Origin: Cellulomonas sp. Y8
GTDB lineage: Bacteria > Actinomycetota > Actinomycetes > Actinomycetales > Cellulomonadaceae
Assembly: GCF_008033115.1 (NCBI RefSeq)
Contig: NZ_CP041203.1
Coordinates: 3,472,001-3,536,000, forward strand
Direction: 5' to 3'
Length of the DNA: 64,000 nt
In this document: positions 24,729-34,114 of the stretch, one piece after another
Layout: each line of letters starts with the position of its first letter
Position numbering within the stretch: the first letter of the stretch is position 1
Notes under the pieces: generated by a model
The model's database searches: none
Seen by the model: only the letters and a program-made list of their open reading frames with translations
Told to the model about the DNA's origin: nothing
Made by a program: the position numbers and the translations under genes

Positions 24729-26063
24729 GTGGCTGGGCGACTCGGGGACGGCGGCGTGCTGCGCGACTGGCTGGACCGCGCGGTGCCGGCGCTGGAGGCG
24801 GCGCGCGAGCGGATCGACGCGGTGAACGTGTTCCCGGTGCCCGACGGCGACACGGGGACGAACGTGCTGCTCACGCTGCGCGGAGCGGCCGACGAGGTCG
24901 CGGCGCTGCCTGCCGGCGCCGACGGGGCGACGGTGCTCCGGGCGCTCGCGCGCGGGGCGCTGCTGTCGGCACGCGGCAACTCCGGGGTGATCCTCAGCCG
25001 GTACCTCGGCGGGCTGGCCGGCGCGGCGTCCGCGTCGCTGCCGGACGCGCTGGCGGCCGCCGCGGCGGCGGCGCGCTCGGCGGTGGCCGAGCCGGAGGAC
25101 GGGACGGTGCTGACCGTCGCCGCGGTGGTGGCCGAGGCGGCGCGGCAGGAGGCGGCGCTGGGCGAGGGCGAGACGGCGGCGCTCGGCGCGGGCGTGGCCG
25201 CTGGGCGCGCGGACCTCGCGCGGATCAGCGCGGGGCACCCGGTGCTGCGCTCGGCCCGGGTCGTCGACGCCGGGGCCTGCGCCCTGCTGGTGCTGCTCGA
25301 CGCCCTGGCCGCAGCCCTCGCGGGCTCCGCCGGGCCCGTGGACGTCGCGTGGCTGGACGCCCACGACGCCGCGGAGCCGGCGGGTGCCGGGGCCGAGGGG
25401 GCCGCCGGCGCGCACGGCTACGAGGTCGTCGCGCTGCTGCGGGTCGACGGGGACGCCGGCGGCGCCGAGCGGGTCGCTCGCGGGCTCGCGGACGCGCTGG
25501 CCGCGGTGGGCGACGCCGTCGCGGTGGTGCCCGGGGAGGGGCTCGTGACGGCGCACGTGCACACGGCCGCGCCCGCCGACGCCGCGGCGGCACTGGGGGC
25601 CTCCGGCGCGCGCTGGACGGCGACGGTGCGGACGCTGCTCGGCGCGGCGCGGCCCGTGGTCGCGTGCACCGCCTCGGGCGCGGTCGCCGCCGCGCTCGCG
25701 GACGGCGGCGCGGTCGCCGTGCTGCTGCCGGACGGGACGCCCGCCGGCGAGGCGCGCGACGCCGTCCGCCGCGCGACCCAGGAGGCGCAGGTCCCGGTGC
25801 ACGCGGCGGGCGACGCCAGGGCGGCGGGGGCCGCCGGGCAGGGGACGGTCGTCGTGCTGCCCGGGGACCGGCTCGACGCCGCCGCCCTGGACCCCGGGTG
25901 GGTCGTCCCGGCCGGGGCGTCCGACGACGCGGGGGTGCTCGCCTCGCTCGCCGCCCTCGCGGTCCCCACGAGCGCGGGCGACACCGCGACGCCCGCGGCC
26001 CCCACCACCCCGACCCCCACCACCCCCACCACCCCCACGACCCCGACGGAGGCGCGCCCGTGA
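24729..26063 (+). CDS. DAK2-domain kinase-like protein (FakA/YloV type)
   Basis: The 444-residue protein starts with a DhaL/DAK2 domain: NVFPVPDGDTGTNVLLTL (33-50) holds the aspartates that bind two Mg2+ with ATP, and ARGNSGVILSR follows. FakA proteins phosphorylate fatty acids bound to FakB (DegV) in Firmicutes; whether this one does so is unknown. It is shorter than the usual ~550 residues. The C-terminus ends in a Thr-Pro repeat (PTTPTPTTPTTPTTPT), which looks disordered. It overlaps recG by four bases (GTGA), the conserved DAK-recG pairing. Confidence 0.82.
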   Translation: MAGRLGDGGVLRDWLDRAVPALEAARERIDAVNVFPVPDGDTGTNVLLTLRGAADEVAALPAGADGATVLRALARGALLSARGNSGVILSRYLGGLAGAASASLPDALAAAAAAARSAVAEPEDGTVLTVAAVVAEAARQEAALGEGETAALGAGVAAGRADLARISAGHPVLRSARVVDAGACALLVLLDALAAALAGSAGPVDVAWLDAHDAAEPAGAGAEGAAGAHGYEVVALLRVDGDAGGAERVARGLADALAAVGDAVAVVPGEGLVTAHVHTAAPADAAAALGASGARWTATVRTLLGAARPVVACTASGAVAAALADGGAVAVLLPDGTPAGEARDAVRRATQEAQVPVHAAGDARAAGAAGQGTVVVLPGDRLDAAALDPGWVVPAGASDDAGVLASLAALAVPTSAGDTATPAAPTTPTPTTPTTPTTPTEARP

Positions 26064-28307
26064 CCGTCCCCCACGACGCGGTCGTGCAGCCGCCGCCGTA
26101 CCTGGACCAGGACCTCGGCACGTACGTCCCGGGCGCCGCCAAGAAGCTCGCCAAGCTCGGGCTGCGCACGGTCGGCGACCTGCTCCGCTACTACCCCCGC
26201 CGGTGGTCCCACTGGGGTGACCCGGCGACCATCGGGCACCTGCGCGTCGGGGAGCACGTGACGGTGGACGCGGTGGTCGACCGCTCGACGACGCGCACGA
26301 TGCGCTCGCGGGGCGGTGTGATCCTCGAGGTGGTGGGTGCGGAACGGGCCGCAGACCCTGCTCCTGACCTGGTTCGCCAAGCACCCCGGCGCGCTGCGGC
26401 ACTTCGAGCAGCAGCTCAAGCCGGGTGTGACCGGCCTGTTCTCGGGCACGGTCAAGGAATACCGCGGCCAGCTCCAGCTCCTGCACCCCGAGTTCGAGGT
26501 CGACGACCCGATGTCGTTCGAGGACGAGGCCCAGCGCATGATCGAGTCGCGGCGGCCCCGGCCGGTCTACGGCCTGACCGCGGGCCTGCGGAACGAGACG
26601 GTGGTCTCCGCGGTCGAGATGGTGCGCCGCCTGCTCACCCCGGCCGACATCCCGGACCCGCTGCCCGACGAGGTGCGCGGCCGGATGCCGGGGATCGTGG
26701 ACGCGCTCCAAGGGGTGCACCACCCGCTCGACGACACGGAGAAGGACCGGGCCTTGGCTCGACTGCGGTTCGAGGAGGCGTTCGTCCTGCAGGCCGAGCT
26801 GGCCCGCCGCAAGGCCCGGTTCGCGGCGCAGGCGGCGGTCGCGCGGCCGCCGCGCGCGGGCGGGCTGCTGGACGCGTTCGACGCGCGGCTGCCGTTCGAG
26901 CTGACGGGAGGCCAGCGGGAGATCGGCGCGCAGATCGCCGCGGAGCTCGCGGCGGGCAGCCCGATGCAGCGGCTGCTGCAGGGCGAGGTCGGCTCCGGCA
27001 AGACGGTGGTGGCGGCGCGCGCGATGCTCCAGGTGGTCGACGCCGGCGGGCAGGCGGCGCTGCTCGCCCCGACCGAGGTGCTCGCGGCGCAGCACGCCCG
27101 CACGCTGCAGGCCCTGCTGGGCGACCTGGCCGAGGCCGGGATGCTGGGCGGCGCGGAGGTGGCGACGCGGGTGGCGCTGCTGACCGGCTCTCAGGGCTCG
27201 GCGGCCCGGCGTCGGGCGCTCGGCGAGATCGCGGGCGGGGCCGCGGGGATCGTGGTCGGCACGCACGCGCTGCTGTCCGAGCACGTGCAGTTCGCGGACC
27301 TCGGCCTGGTGGTGGTGGACGAGCAGCACCGGTTCGGCGTGGAGCAGCGGGACGTCCTGCGGGCCAAGGCCGGGGGTGTGCCGCACCTGCTCGTGATGAC
27401 GGCGACCCCGATCCCGCGCACGGTCGCGATGACGGTGTTCGGCGACCTGGAGACGTCGACGCTCCGCGAGGTGCCGAAGGGCCGCGCGGACGTGGTGACG
27501 CACGTGGTCCCGGCGGACAAGCCCGCCTGGCTCGAGCGCACGTGGCAGCGCATCCGCGAGGAGGTCGACCGCGGTGGCCGGGCCTACGTGGTGTGCGCAC
27601 GGATCGATGGCGACGCGAAGAAGGCCGACGTCGACGGCGCGGACCTGGTGACCGACGACCCGCCGGAGGACGAGGACGCCCGCCCCCAGCGCCCGCTGCA
27701 CGCGGTGCTGGAGGTCGCGGAGCAGCTGCGCGGCACGCCCGCGCTGCGTGGCGTCGCGGTCGGGGAGCTGCACGGCCGGATGACCCCCGAGGACAAGGAC
27801 CGGGCGCTCGCGGACTTCGCCTCGGGCGCGGTGCCGGTGCTGGTGTCGACGACCGTGATCGAGGTCGGCGTCGACGTGCCGGACGCCACCGTGATGGTCG
27901 TGCTCGACGCGGACCGGTTCGGCATCTCGCAGCTGCACCAGCTCCGCGGGCGGATCGGCCGCGGCACGAAGCCCGGCGTCTGCCTGCTGGTCGCGGACGC
28001 CCCGGAGGGCACCGACGCGGCGACCCGGCTCGGCACGCTGGCGGAGACCCGCGACGGGTTCGCGCTCGCGGCGGTGGACCTGGCGCTGCGCCGGGAGGGC
28101 GACGTGCTCGGGGCCGCGCAGTCGGGCGGGAGCTCGTCGCTCCGGCTGCTCCAGGTCACCGAGCACGCGGACGTGATCGAGCGGGCCCGGGTCGCGGCGC
28201 GCGAGCTCGTCGACGCGGACCCGGACCTGGAGGAGCACCCGGCGCTCGCCGAGGCGATCCGGCGGATGCTGGCGGGGGAGCGCGAGGAGTTCCTCGACCG
28301 GACCTGA
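26060..28307 (+). pseudogene. recG: ATP-dependent DNA helicase RecG (frameshifted)
   Basis: RecG remodels stalled replication forks and Holliday junctions. The wedge/OB domain begins in one frame (LAKLGLRTVGDLLRYYPRRW ... GGVILEVV) and continues one base out of register from 26337 (RNGPQTLLLTWFAKHPG). One surplus G in GTGGGTG at about 26332-26336 explains the break; the corrected product has about 748 residues. The helicase core is intact: Walker A GEVGSGKTV, DEQH box VVVDEQHRFG, TATPIPRT, and QLRGRIGRG. As RecG is widely conserved and the rest is undamaged, a base-calling error is more likely than real loss. Confidence 0.88.
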
Positions 28308-28349
28308 CCGCGGGCCGTCGGTCCCGTCGGACGCACCAGCCGCGGTGCG

Positions 28350-28355
28350 TACGCT
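28350..28355 (+). promoter_or_regulatory. Leaderless -10 box for the ABC pair
   Basis: TACGCT ends seven bases before the GTG at 28363. An in-frame GTG at 28345 overlaps this box and is unlikely to be the start. Confidence 0.5.
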
Positions 28356-28362
28356 GCTGCCC

Positions 28363-29055
28363 GTGTCGAAGCAGCCCGTGATCCGTGCCGTCGATCTGCT
28401 CGTCGGGTACGGCGGGGAGCCCGTGTGCGCCCCCGTCTCGTTCACCCTCCCGCCCGGGAAGGCCCTCGCGCTCGTCGGCGCGAACGGCTCGGGCAAGTCG
28501 ACGGTGCTGCGCGCCGTGCTCGGCCTGCTGGAGCCGGTCGGCGGCCGGGTGGAGGTGCTGGGCCGCGCCGTGGACGAGCGCGAGGTCGGGTTCCGCACCC
28601 GGGTGTCGAGCGTGCTGGACGACGACGCGTACTTCCCGGCGCTGACGGTCGCCGAGCACCTGTACCTCACGGCCCGCGGGCACGGGGTGCAGGGCGCGGA
28701 CGCGGTGGTGGACGAGCTGCTGGACGAGTTCGGGCTGACCGAGCACGCCGCGGCGCTGCCGGTCGCGCTGTCCTCGGGGCAGCGCCGCCGGCTGCTGCTC
28801 GCCGCCGGGCTCGTGCGCCCGCGGTCGCTGCTGGTGCTCGACGAGCCCGAGCAGCGCCTGGACGTCGCGATGCGCGACCACCTGGCGCAGCGGCTGGTCG
28901 ACGAGAAGCGCGCGGGCGGCTCGGTGCTGCTGGCGACGCACGACCCCGAGCTGCTGCGCGTCGTGGCGGACCGCGCGGTGCTGGTCGCGGACGACCACTC
29001 GCGCCTGCTCAGCACCGCGGACGCCGTCGAGGCGCTGCGGCCGGGCGTGCTGTGA
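28363..29055 (+). CDS. ABC transporter ATP-binding protein
   Basis: The 230-residue ATPase has Walker A GANGSGKST (about 38-46), a signature variant in ALSSGQRRRLLLAAGL, Walker B LLVLDEPEQ and the switch histidine in LLATHDPELL. The unusual glutamine/arginine-rich DEPEQRLD follows Walker B. A single nucleotide-binding domain with no binding protein suggests an exporter. It overlaps the next gene, a large membrane protein, by GTGA; the two probably form one transporter. The substrate is unknown. Confidence 0.85.
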   Translation: MSKQPVIRAVDLLVGYGGEPVCAPVSFTLPPGKALALVGANGSGKSTVLRAVLGLLEPVGGRVEVLGRAVDEREVGFRTRVSSVLDDDAYFPALTVAEHLYLTARGHGVQGADAVVDELLDEFGLTEHAAALPVALSSGQRRRLLLAAGLVRPRSLLVLDEPEQRLDVAMRDHLAQRLVDEKRAGGSVLLATHDPELLRVVADRAVLVADDHSRLLSTADAVEALRPGVL

Positions 29056-30722
29056 GCGAGTTCGCCGCCACCGCCGACGACGCCCCCGCACCCGCGGCCG
29101 GCTGGGACGACGTCCCCGAGCCCGCCGTCGCCCCGACGCAGGGCCGGACGCCGGTCCCGGGCGCCCGCTCGATCCGCCGGTACACCGCGCAGGTCGCCAA
29201 GCGCCGGTCGGGCGCGGGCATCGGCGAGGTGCTGGGCGACGTCTACTACGCGGTGGTCATGGCGGCGATCGGCCTGGGCGTCGCCCTCGGCCTCGCCGGG
29301 CAGCTCCGCTCGACGCTGCCGCACGTGCCCGACGAGGCGCTGCGCTCGGGCATCAGCCTGCCGACGGTCGTCGCGGTGGCCGCGTTCGTCGTCGCGGGCG
29401 TCGTGCTGTCGCTCAGCGCCCGGCTCGGGCCGGTGGGCGCGGGCGGCGCGGAGGCGACCTGGTGGCTCGGGATGCCGGTGGACCGCCGCGGGCTGCTCCG
29501 CCCGGCCTCGCTCCGGCTGCCGATCGCGTCCGGCCTGATCGGCGGCGTGGTGCTCGCGCTGCTGGACGGCGGGCTGCTCGCGGACCACGGCGTCGGCCAC
29601 GTCCTGCGGCTGGGCGGCACGGCCGCGCTGGTGTGCGCCGGGCTGGCGCTGCTGGCCGGGCACCTGCAGAGCCGCGGGGTGCCGCGCCGGGTGACGGCGC
29701 TCGCCGGCGACGCGGTCATCGGCGTGGCGCCGGTGCTCGCGCTCGTCGCGGCGCTCGCGGGCTGGCGGGTCGCCGCGCTGCCGGACGTCCCCTGGTGGGT
29801 CCTGGTCGTGCTCGCCGTGGCGGTGGCCGGCGGGTGGTGGTGGCTCGACACCCGGCTCGGCCGGATCCGCGGCCGCGACCTGCGGGAGAGCGGCTCGGTC
29901 GCCACCCAGGCCGCCGGCGCGCTGGTGTCCATGGACTCGCGCGAGCTCGGCCGCGCGCTGTCGGACTCGGCCGCGCGGCCGCGGCGGCGCCGCGTGCGCC
30001 GGATGCGGCTGGTCCGCGGCCCGGTGTCGGCGGTGGTGGTCGCGGACGTGACGGTGCTGCTGCGCTCGCCGCGGCACCTGGTGCAGCTCGTCGTGTCGGC
30101 GCTCGTGCCGGTGGTCGTCGTCATCACGCCGCAGCTCGCGGGCGTGCTCGGCGTGATCCTCGCGGTGCTGGTCAGCGGCTACGTCGGGATGCTGGCGACG
30201 GGGGAGGGCGCGCGACGCGCCGAGATGGCCCCGATCGTCGACCGGCTGCTGCCGATGTCGGCCAAGGCGGTCCGCCGCGCGCGGCTGATCGTGCCGGGCG
30301 TGGCGATGCTGCTCTGGTCGGCCGCCGCGTTCGCCGCGGTCGGCCGCTGGGAGGGCGAGGTCGGGCCGTGGCTGCTGCTCGGCGTCGTGTCGGCCCCGGT
30401 GTGGGCCGGGGCCGCGCTGCGCGCCGCGTACCGCCCGTCGCCCAACTGGGAGGGCCCGCTGGTGGCGACGCCGATGGGCGCGCTGCCCGGCGGCGTCGCG
30501 GCCGTGCTGGCCCGCGGCCCGGACGTCGCGGTGCTCGGCATGGTGCCGGTCGTCCTGTCCGTCGCGCTCGGCACGGTGCTGCCGCAGGTCGTGGTGGTGC
30601 AGGCCGCGGTGTCGGCGATCGCGCTGCTGGTCGGGTCGAGCACCAGCACGAAGACGATGATGGAGCGCATGACGGACATGCAGGAGACCGCCGAGGCCGA
30701 GAAGAAGCGGGCCGGCCGGTGA
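29052..30722 (+). CDS. Polytopic membrane protein, presumed ABC permease
   Basis: The 556-residue protein has an Asp/Pro-rich cytosolic N-terminus (about 60 residues), two blocks of hydrophobic helices (about 70-290 and 345-540) and a basic segment with RPRRRRVRRMRLVRG between them. I recognise it only as an actinobacterial membrane family (possibly DUF6297). The end, ERMTDMQETAEAEKKRAGR, is a charged helix. GTGA overlaps on both sides place it between the ABC ATPase and rsmD. A permease partner for the ATPase is the natural reading. Confidence 0.75.
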   Translation: MSEFAATADDAPAPAAGWDDVPEPAVAPTQGRTPVPGARSIRRYTAQVAKRRSGAGIGEVLGDVYYAVVMAAIGLGVALGLAGQLRSTLPHVPDEALRSGISLPTVVAVAAFVVAGVVLSLSARLGPVGAGGAEATWWLGMPVDRRGLLRPASLRLPIASGLIGGVVLALLDGGLLADHGVGHVLRLGGTAALVCAGLALLAGHLQSRGVPRRVTALAGDAVIGVAPVLALVAALAGWRVAALPDVPWWVLVVLAVAVAGGWWWLDTRLGRIRGRDLRESGSVATQAAGALVSMDSRELGRALSDSAARPRRRRVRRMRLVRGPVSAVVVADVTVLLRSPRHLVQLVVSALVPVVVVITPQLAGVLGVILAVLVSGYVGMLATGEGARRAEMAPIVDRLLPMSAKAVRRARLIVPGVAMLLWSAAAFAAVGRWEGEVGPWLLLGVVSAPVWAGAALRAAYRPSPNWEGPLVATPMGALPGGVAAVLARGPDVAVLGMVPVVLSVALGTVLPQVVVVQAAVSAIALLVGSSTSTKTMMERMTDMQETAEAEKKRAGR

Positions 30723-31327
30723 CCCGGGTCGTGGCCGGGTCGGTCGGCGGGCGCACGCTCGCGGTGCCGCCGTCGGGGACCCGCCCGACGAGCGAGCGGG
30801 TGCGCGAGGCGCTGTTCTCCCGGCTCGAGCACCTGGACGCCGTCGAGGACGCGCGGGTGCTGGACGGCTACGCCGGCTCGGGCGCGCTCGGCCTCGAGGC
30901 GGCGAGCCGCGGGGCGGCGCACGTCGTGCTCGTCGAGTGGGGGAAGGCCGCCGCCGAGGTGTGCCGGAAGAACGTCGCGGCCCTCGGCCTGCGCGACCGG
31001 GTGGACGTCGTGCGCGAGCGCGTCGAGGCCTACGTCGCGCGGCCCGCCGAGCCGTGGGACCTGGTGCTGCTGGACCCCCCGTACGACGTCCCCGACGCCA
31101 CGCTGGCCGAGGTGCTGGCCGCGCTGGTGCCGGCGCTGACGGTCGAGTCGGTGGTGGTCGTCGAGCGGTCGACGCGCAGCGGCCCGCCGCCCTGGCCGAC
31201 CGCGATGCACGGGTTCGACACCCGGACGTACGGCGACACCGCGGTGCACCTCGGCGCGCGCAGCCCGGTCGACGACGAGCCGGCCGACGCGCCCGGCGGC
31301 CCCGCCGACGAGGACGCCCCGGCCTGA
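30719..31327 (+). CDS. rsmD: 16S rRNA (guanine(966)-N2)-methyltransferase
   Basis: RsmD methylates G966 of 16S rRNA in the 30S subunit. The 202-residue protein has the SAM motif LDGYAGSGALGLEAASRGA (48-66) and the catalytic motif LLDPPYDVP, a DPPY variant typical of N6/N2 methylases. The N-terminus (RVVAGSVGGRTLAVPPSGTR) is the usual RsmD RNA-binding start. It overlaps the membrane gene upstream by GTGA and comes before coaD, the conserved actinobacterial order. A Pro/Asp/Ala-rich tail of about 20 residues is extra. Confidence 0.92.
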   Translation: MTRVVAGSVGGRTLAVPPSGTRPTSERVREALFSRLEHLDAVEDARVLDGYAGSGALGLEAASRGAAHVVLVEWGKAAAEVCRKNVAALGLRDRVDVVRERVEAYVARPAEPWDLVLLDPPYDVPDATLAEVLAALVPALTVESVVVVERSTRSGPPPWPTAMHGFDTRTYGDTAVHLGARSPVDDEPADAPGGPADEDAPA

Positions 31328-31332
31328 CGGCG

Positions 31333-31338
31333 TAGGTT
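31333..31338 (+). promoter_or_regulatory. Leaderless -10 box for coaD
   Basis: TAGGTT ends seven bases before the GTG at 31346. The TTG at 31337 overlaps the box, so the GTG is preferred. Confidence 0.5.
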
Positions 31339-31345
31339 GGGGCGC

Positions 31346-31849
31346 GTGGTTCTCGCGGTCTGCCCCGGCTCCTTCGACCCCTTCACGCTCGGCCACCTGG
31401 ACGTGGTGCGCCGCGCCCGGCGTCTCGCCGACGAGGTGGTCGTGCTCGTCGCGCACAACGCCGCCAAGCGGCCGCTGCTCGACGTCGACGCCCGCGTGGC
31501 GCTGATCGAGGACGCCGTCGCCGACCTCCCGGGCGTGCGCGTGGCGTCCTCGTCCGGCCTGCTGGCCGACGAGCTCCGGGCGCTCGGGGCCGACCTCGTC
31601 GTCAAGGGCCTGCGCGGCGGCGCGGACTTCGACGCCGAGCTGCCCATGGCCCTGATGAACCGGCACCTGTCGGGCGTCGAGACGGCGTTCGTCGTCGGCG
31701 ACCCTGCGCTGTCGCACGTCGCCTCGTCGCTGGTGAAGGACGTGGCCCGGCACGGCGGCCCGATCGACGACCTGGTGACGCCGGCGGTGGCCGCGGCCGT
31801 CCGCGCGGCGCTCAGCACCCCCACGACGGCCGACGGGAGCCGCGCATGA
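31346..31849 (+). CDS. coaD: Phosphopantetheine adenylyltransferase
   Basis: CoaD converts 4'-phosphopantetheine and ATP to dephospho-CoA, the fourth step of CoA synthesis. The 167-residue protein has the nucleotidyltransferase motif CPGSFDPFTLGHLDVV with the TxGH histidine (H17), the substrate loop VKGLRGGADFDAELPMALMN and the ATP motif in HVASSLVKDVARHGG. It has its own leaderless promoter but overlaps the next gene by ATGA. Confidence 0.95.
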   Translation: MVLAVCPGSFDPFTLGHLDVVRRARRLADEVVVLVAHNAAKRPLLDVDARVALIEDAVADLPGVRVASSSGLLADELRALGADLVVKGLRGGADFDAELPMALMNRHLSGVETAFVVGDPALSHVASSLVKDVARHGGPIDDLVTPAVAAAVRAALSTPTTADGSRA

Positions 31850-32346
31850 CCGAGTCGACCGCCACCGGGCCCCAGCCCCGCCACGAGGGCCTCACGGCCG
31901 TCCTGGACGCCCTGGAGCAGGCGGTGCAGGCCGCGCGCGCCGTGCCGATGTCGGCCTCGGTGCTCGTGAGCCGCGCCGAGCTGCTGGACCTGGTGGACCA
32001 GGCCCGCGCGGCGCTGCCCACCCAGATCGGGCGCGCGGACGAGGTGCTGGCCGCCGCGGACGCCGAGCGGGCCGCCGCGCGCGCCGACGCCGAGCGGATC
32101 GAGGCGGCCGCGCGCCGCCGGGCGGCCGAGCTGGTCGAGCAGGAGTCCGTCGTCGCGCAGGCGACCGAGCGGGCCGCGCAGATCGTGCGGGAGGCCGAGG
32201 AGACCGCCCGGGGCCTGCGCCGGGACGCCGACGACTACTGCGACCGGCGGCTCGCCGACTTCGAGATCGACCTCGGCAAGGTGCTGACGCAGGTGCAGGC
32301 CGGGCGGGCGAAGCTCGCGGACCGCCTGGACGACGGCGAGGGCTGA
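31846..32346 (+). CDS. Coiled-coil protein, DivIVA/ATP-synthase-B-like
   Basis: The 166-residue protein is mostly a charged coiled coil (about 60-150: LAAADAERAAARADAERI, ATERAAQIVREAEETARGL). Similar short proteins after coaD in actinobacteria are named DivIVA-domain or F0-subunit-B-like. It has no membrane segment and is not a real ATP synthase subunit. Roles in polar growth or scaffolding are inferred only. It starts in an ATGA overlap with coaD. Confidence 0.7.
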   Translation: MTESTATGPQPRHEGLTAVLDALEQAVQAARAVPMSASVLVSRAELLDLVDQARAALPTQIGRADEVLAAADAERAAARADAERIEAAARRRAAELVEQESVVAQATERAAQIVREAEETARGLRRDADDYCDRRLADFEIDLGKVLTQVQAGRAKLADRLDDGEG

Positions 32347-32382
32347 CCTGCGCCGGTGTGACCCAGGCCGCCCGTCGGGCGA

Positions 32383-32412
32383 TTGGGCGGAGCGCGGCCC
32401 GTGCCGTAAGAT
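32383..32412 (+). promoter_or_regulatory. Promoter of the DUF177-rpmF operon
   Basis: TTGGGC (32383-32388) and TAAGAT (32407-32412) are 18 bp apart, with a leader of about 55 nt before the GTG at 32474. Confidence 0.55.
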
Positions 32413-32473
32413 CGTCCGTTGGTCCTGCCGGTCATGGCGGTGACCGAGACCCCTCACGACAGGAACAGGGACC

Positions 32474-33052
32474 GTGGAGCGCGCCAACCACCTCGATCCC
32501 CGCTCGCCGTTCGTGCTCGACACCCACGAGCTCGGCCGACGTCCGGGATCGATGCGTCGTGCCCACGCCACGGTGCCGGCTCCCGAGGACCTCGGTACCG
32601 ACGTGATCGGCGTCCCCGTCGGCGACGACGTCGAGCTGGACCTCCAGCTCGAGGCCGTCATGGAGGGGGTGTTCGTCTCCGGCTCCGTGCGGGCCCGGGC
32701 GGTCGGGGAGTGCGTGCGCTGCCTGGACGAGGTGGTCGAGGATCTCGACGTCCGCGTCCAGGAGCTGTTCGTCTACCCCGGTCGCGCGGAGGCCGCGAAG
32801 GACAGCGGTGACGACGAGGAGGACCTCCCCGAGCTCGACGGCGACCTGGTCGACGTGGAGCCCCTGGTTCGGGACGCGGTCGTGACTGCGCTACCGTTCC
32901 AGCCGTTGTGCCGGGACGACTGCCCCGGGCTGTGCTCCATCTGCGGGGCGCACCTCGCGGACGACCCGCAGCATTCCCATGAGACCCTTGATCCTCGGTG
33001 GGCCGCCCTCGGTGGTCTGCAGAGCACGCTTGACGAGAAGAGAGAGAGCTAG
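32474..33052 (+). CDS. DUF177 (YceD) family protein
   Basis: The 192-residue cytosolic protein belongs to DUF177/YceD, whose members are linked to 23S rRNA accumulation and always precede rpmF. Two cysteine groups (GECVRCLDE and CRDDCPGLCSICG) probably bind zinc. An acidic segment (DSGDDEEDLPELDGD) links them. The GTG follows CAGGAACAGGGA. It is separated from rpmF by two bases, so the operon is tightly coupled. Confidence 0.88.
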   Translation: MERANHLDPRSPFVLDTHELGRRPGSMRRAHATVPAPEDLGTDVIGVPVGDDVELDLQLEAVMEGVFVSGSVRARAVGECVRCLDEVVEDLDVRVQELFVYPGRAEAAKDSGDDEEDLPELDGDLVDVEPLVRDAVVTALPFQPLCRDDCPGLCSICGAHLADDPQHSHETLDPRWAALGGLQSTLDEKRES

Positions 33053-33054
33053 CC

Positions 33055-33249
33055 GTGGCTGTTCCGAAGCGCAAGATGTCGCGCAGCAACACCCGTGCGC
33101 GTCGGTCGCAGTGGAAGACCACTGCCACGACGCTCAGCACCTGCCCGCAGTGCAAGTCGAACATGCGCCCGCACCAGGCGTGCCCGACGTGCGGCGCCTA
33201 CGCCGGTCGGCGCTACGCCGAGGCGATGCGGACCGAGCACGCCGGCTGA
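33055..33249 (+). CDS. rpmF: 50S ribosomal protein L32 (zinc type)
   Basis: The 64-residue protein starts MAVPKRKMSRSNTRARRSQW, the L32 signature, and has two cysteine pairs (CPQC and CPTC) that bind zinc. Like L28 in this window, it is the C+ form. The GTG follows GAGAGAGAG near the DUF177 stop codon. A hairpin follows at 33270-33296 before rnc. Confidence 0.95.
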   Translation: MAVPKRKMSRSNTRARRSQWKTTATTLSTCPQCKSNMRPHQACPTCGAYAGRRYAEAMRTEHAG

Positions 33250-33269
33250 GCCGACGCGCCGAAGGCCCG

Positions 33270-33296
33270 GCGCCCCGGTGACGCACCGGAGGGCGC
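33270..33296 (+). terminator. Hairpin between rpmF and rnc
   Basis: The arms 33270-33280 and 33284-33296 pair over 11 bp with a two-base bulge and a three-base loop. It lies 20 bp after rpmF and may attenuate transcription into rnc-mutM. Confidence 0.45.
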
Positions 33297-33309
33297 GGGC
33301 TGCCGCACG

Positions 33310-34107
33310 ATGAGCACCACCGCAGCACAGCTCGCCCAGCAGCTCGGGGTCCACCTGGACCCCGAGCTGCTGGTGCTCGCCCTGACGCACCGGTCGTTCG
33401 CCCACGAGGCGGGCGGCATCCCGACCAACGAGCGCCTGGAGTTCCTCGGGGACACCGTGCTCGGCCTGGTCGTCACCGAGGACCTGTACCGCCGGCACCC
33501 CTCGCAGTCCGAGGGCGAGCTCGCCAAGATGCGCGCGGCGACCGTGTCGCAGCGGGCGCTCGCCGAGGTCGCCCGCACGCTCGACCTCGGGTCCTACGTG
33601 CTGCTCGGCAAGGGGGAGCTCGCCACCGGCGGGCGGGACAAGGACTCGATCCTGTCCGACACCCTCGAGGCGCTGTTCGGCGCCGTCTACCTGTCGCACG
33701 GGCTCGAGACCTCCCGCGAGATCGTCATGCGCCTGGTCGGCCCCCGGCTGGCCCAGGCGGCCGACCTGGGCGCGGGGCTGGACTGGAAGACGAGCCTGCA
33801 GGAGCTGACCGCGACGCTCGGCATGGGCGCGCCCACCTACCAGGTGACGAGCGCCGGCCCGGACCACGCGCGCGTGTTCACCGCCGACGCCGTCGTCGCC
33901 GGCGACGTCTACGGCACCGGGACGGGCACCGCGAAGAAGCTCGCGGAGCAGCGGGCGGCCGAGCTGGCCTGGACCGCGCTGCGGGACGGGGCCGAGGCCG
34001 CCGCCGGCGGGACGGCCGCCGACGGGACGGATGCCGATGGGGCGGCCGCCGACGGCGAGCCCGCCGGATCCGCCGCCGTCCCCGCCACCGCGCCCGCCGC
34101 GGACTGA
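33310..34107 (+). CDS. rnc: Ribonuclease III
   Basis: RNase III cleaves double-stranded RNA in rRNA processing and antisense decay. The 265-residue protein has the signature [16 protein letters not shown], with the Mg-binding Glu and Asp, the second acidic site [16 protein letters not shown], and a C-terminal dsRNA-binding domain ([20 protein letters not shown] to [13 protein letters not shown]). The last 35 residues are an Ala/Gly/Asp-rich tail. mutM starts seven bases after its stop, the usual rnc-mutM pairing. Confidence 0.95.
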   Translation: MSTTAAQLAQQLGVHLDPELLVLALTHRSFAHEAGGIPTNERLEFLGDTVLGLVVTEDLYRRHPSQSEGELAKMRAATVSQRALAEVARTLDLGSYVLLGKGELATGGRDKDSILSDTLEALFGAVYLSHGLETSREIVMRLVGPRLAQAADLGAGLDWKTSLQELTATLGMGAPTYQVTSAGPDHARVFTADAVVAGDVYGTGTGTAKKLAEQRAAELAWTALRDGAEAAAGGTAADGTDADGAAADGEPAGSAAVPATAPAAD

Positions 34108-34114
34108 CCCCCGC

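Noticed and set aside
24525..30077. An open minus-strand frame of about 1850 codons opposite DAK, recG and the ABC genes
   Set aside because: It is a shadow of high GC content; the opposite strand encodes recognisable proteins and this translation is Arg/His/Ala-rich with no domain.
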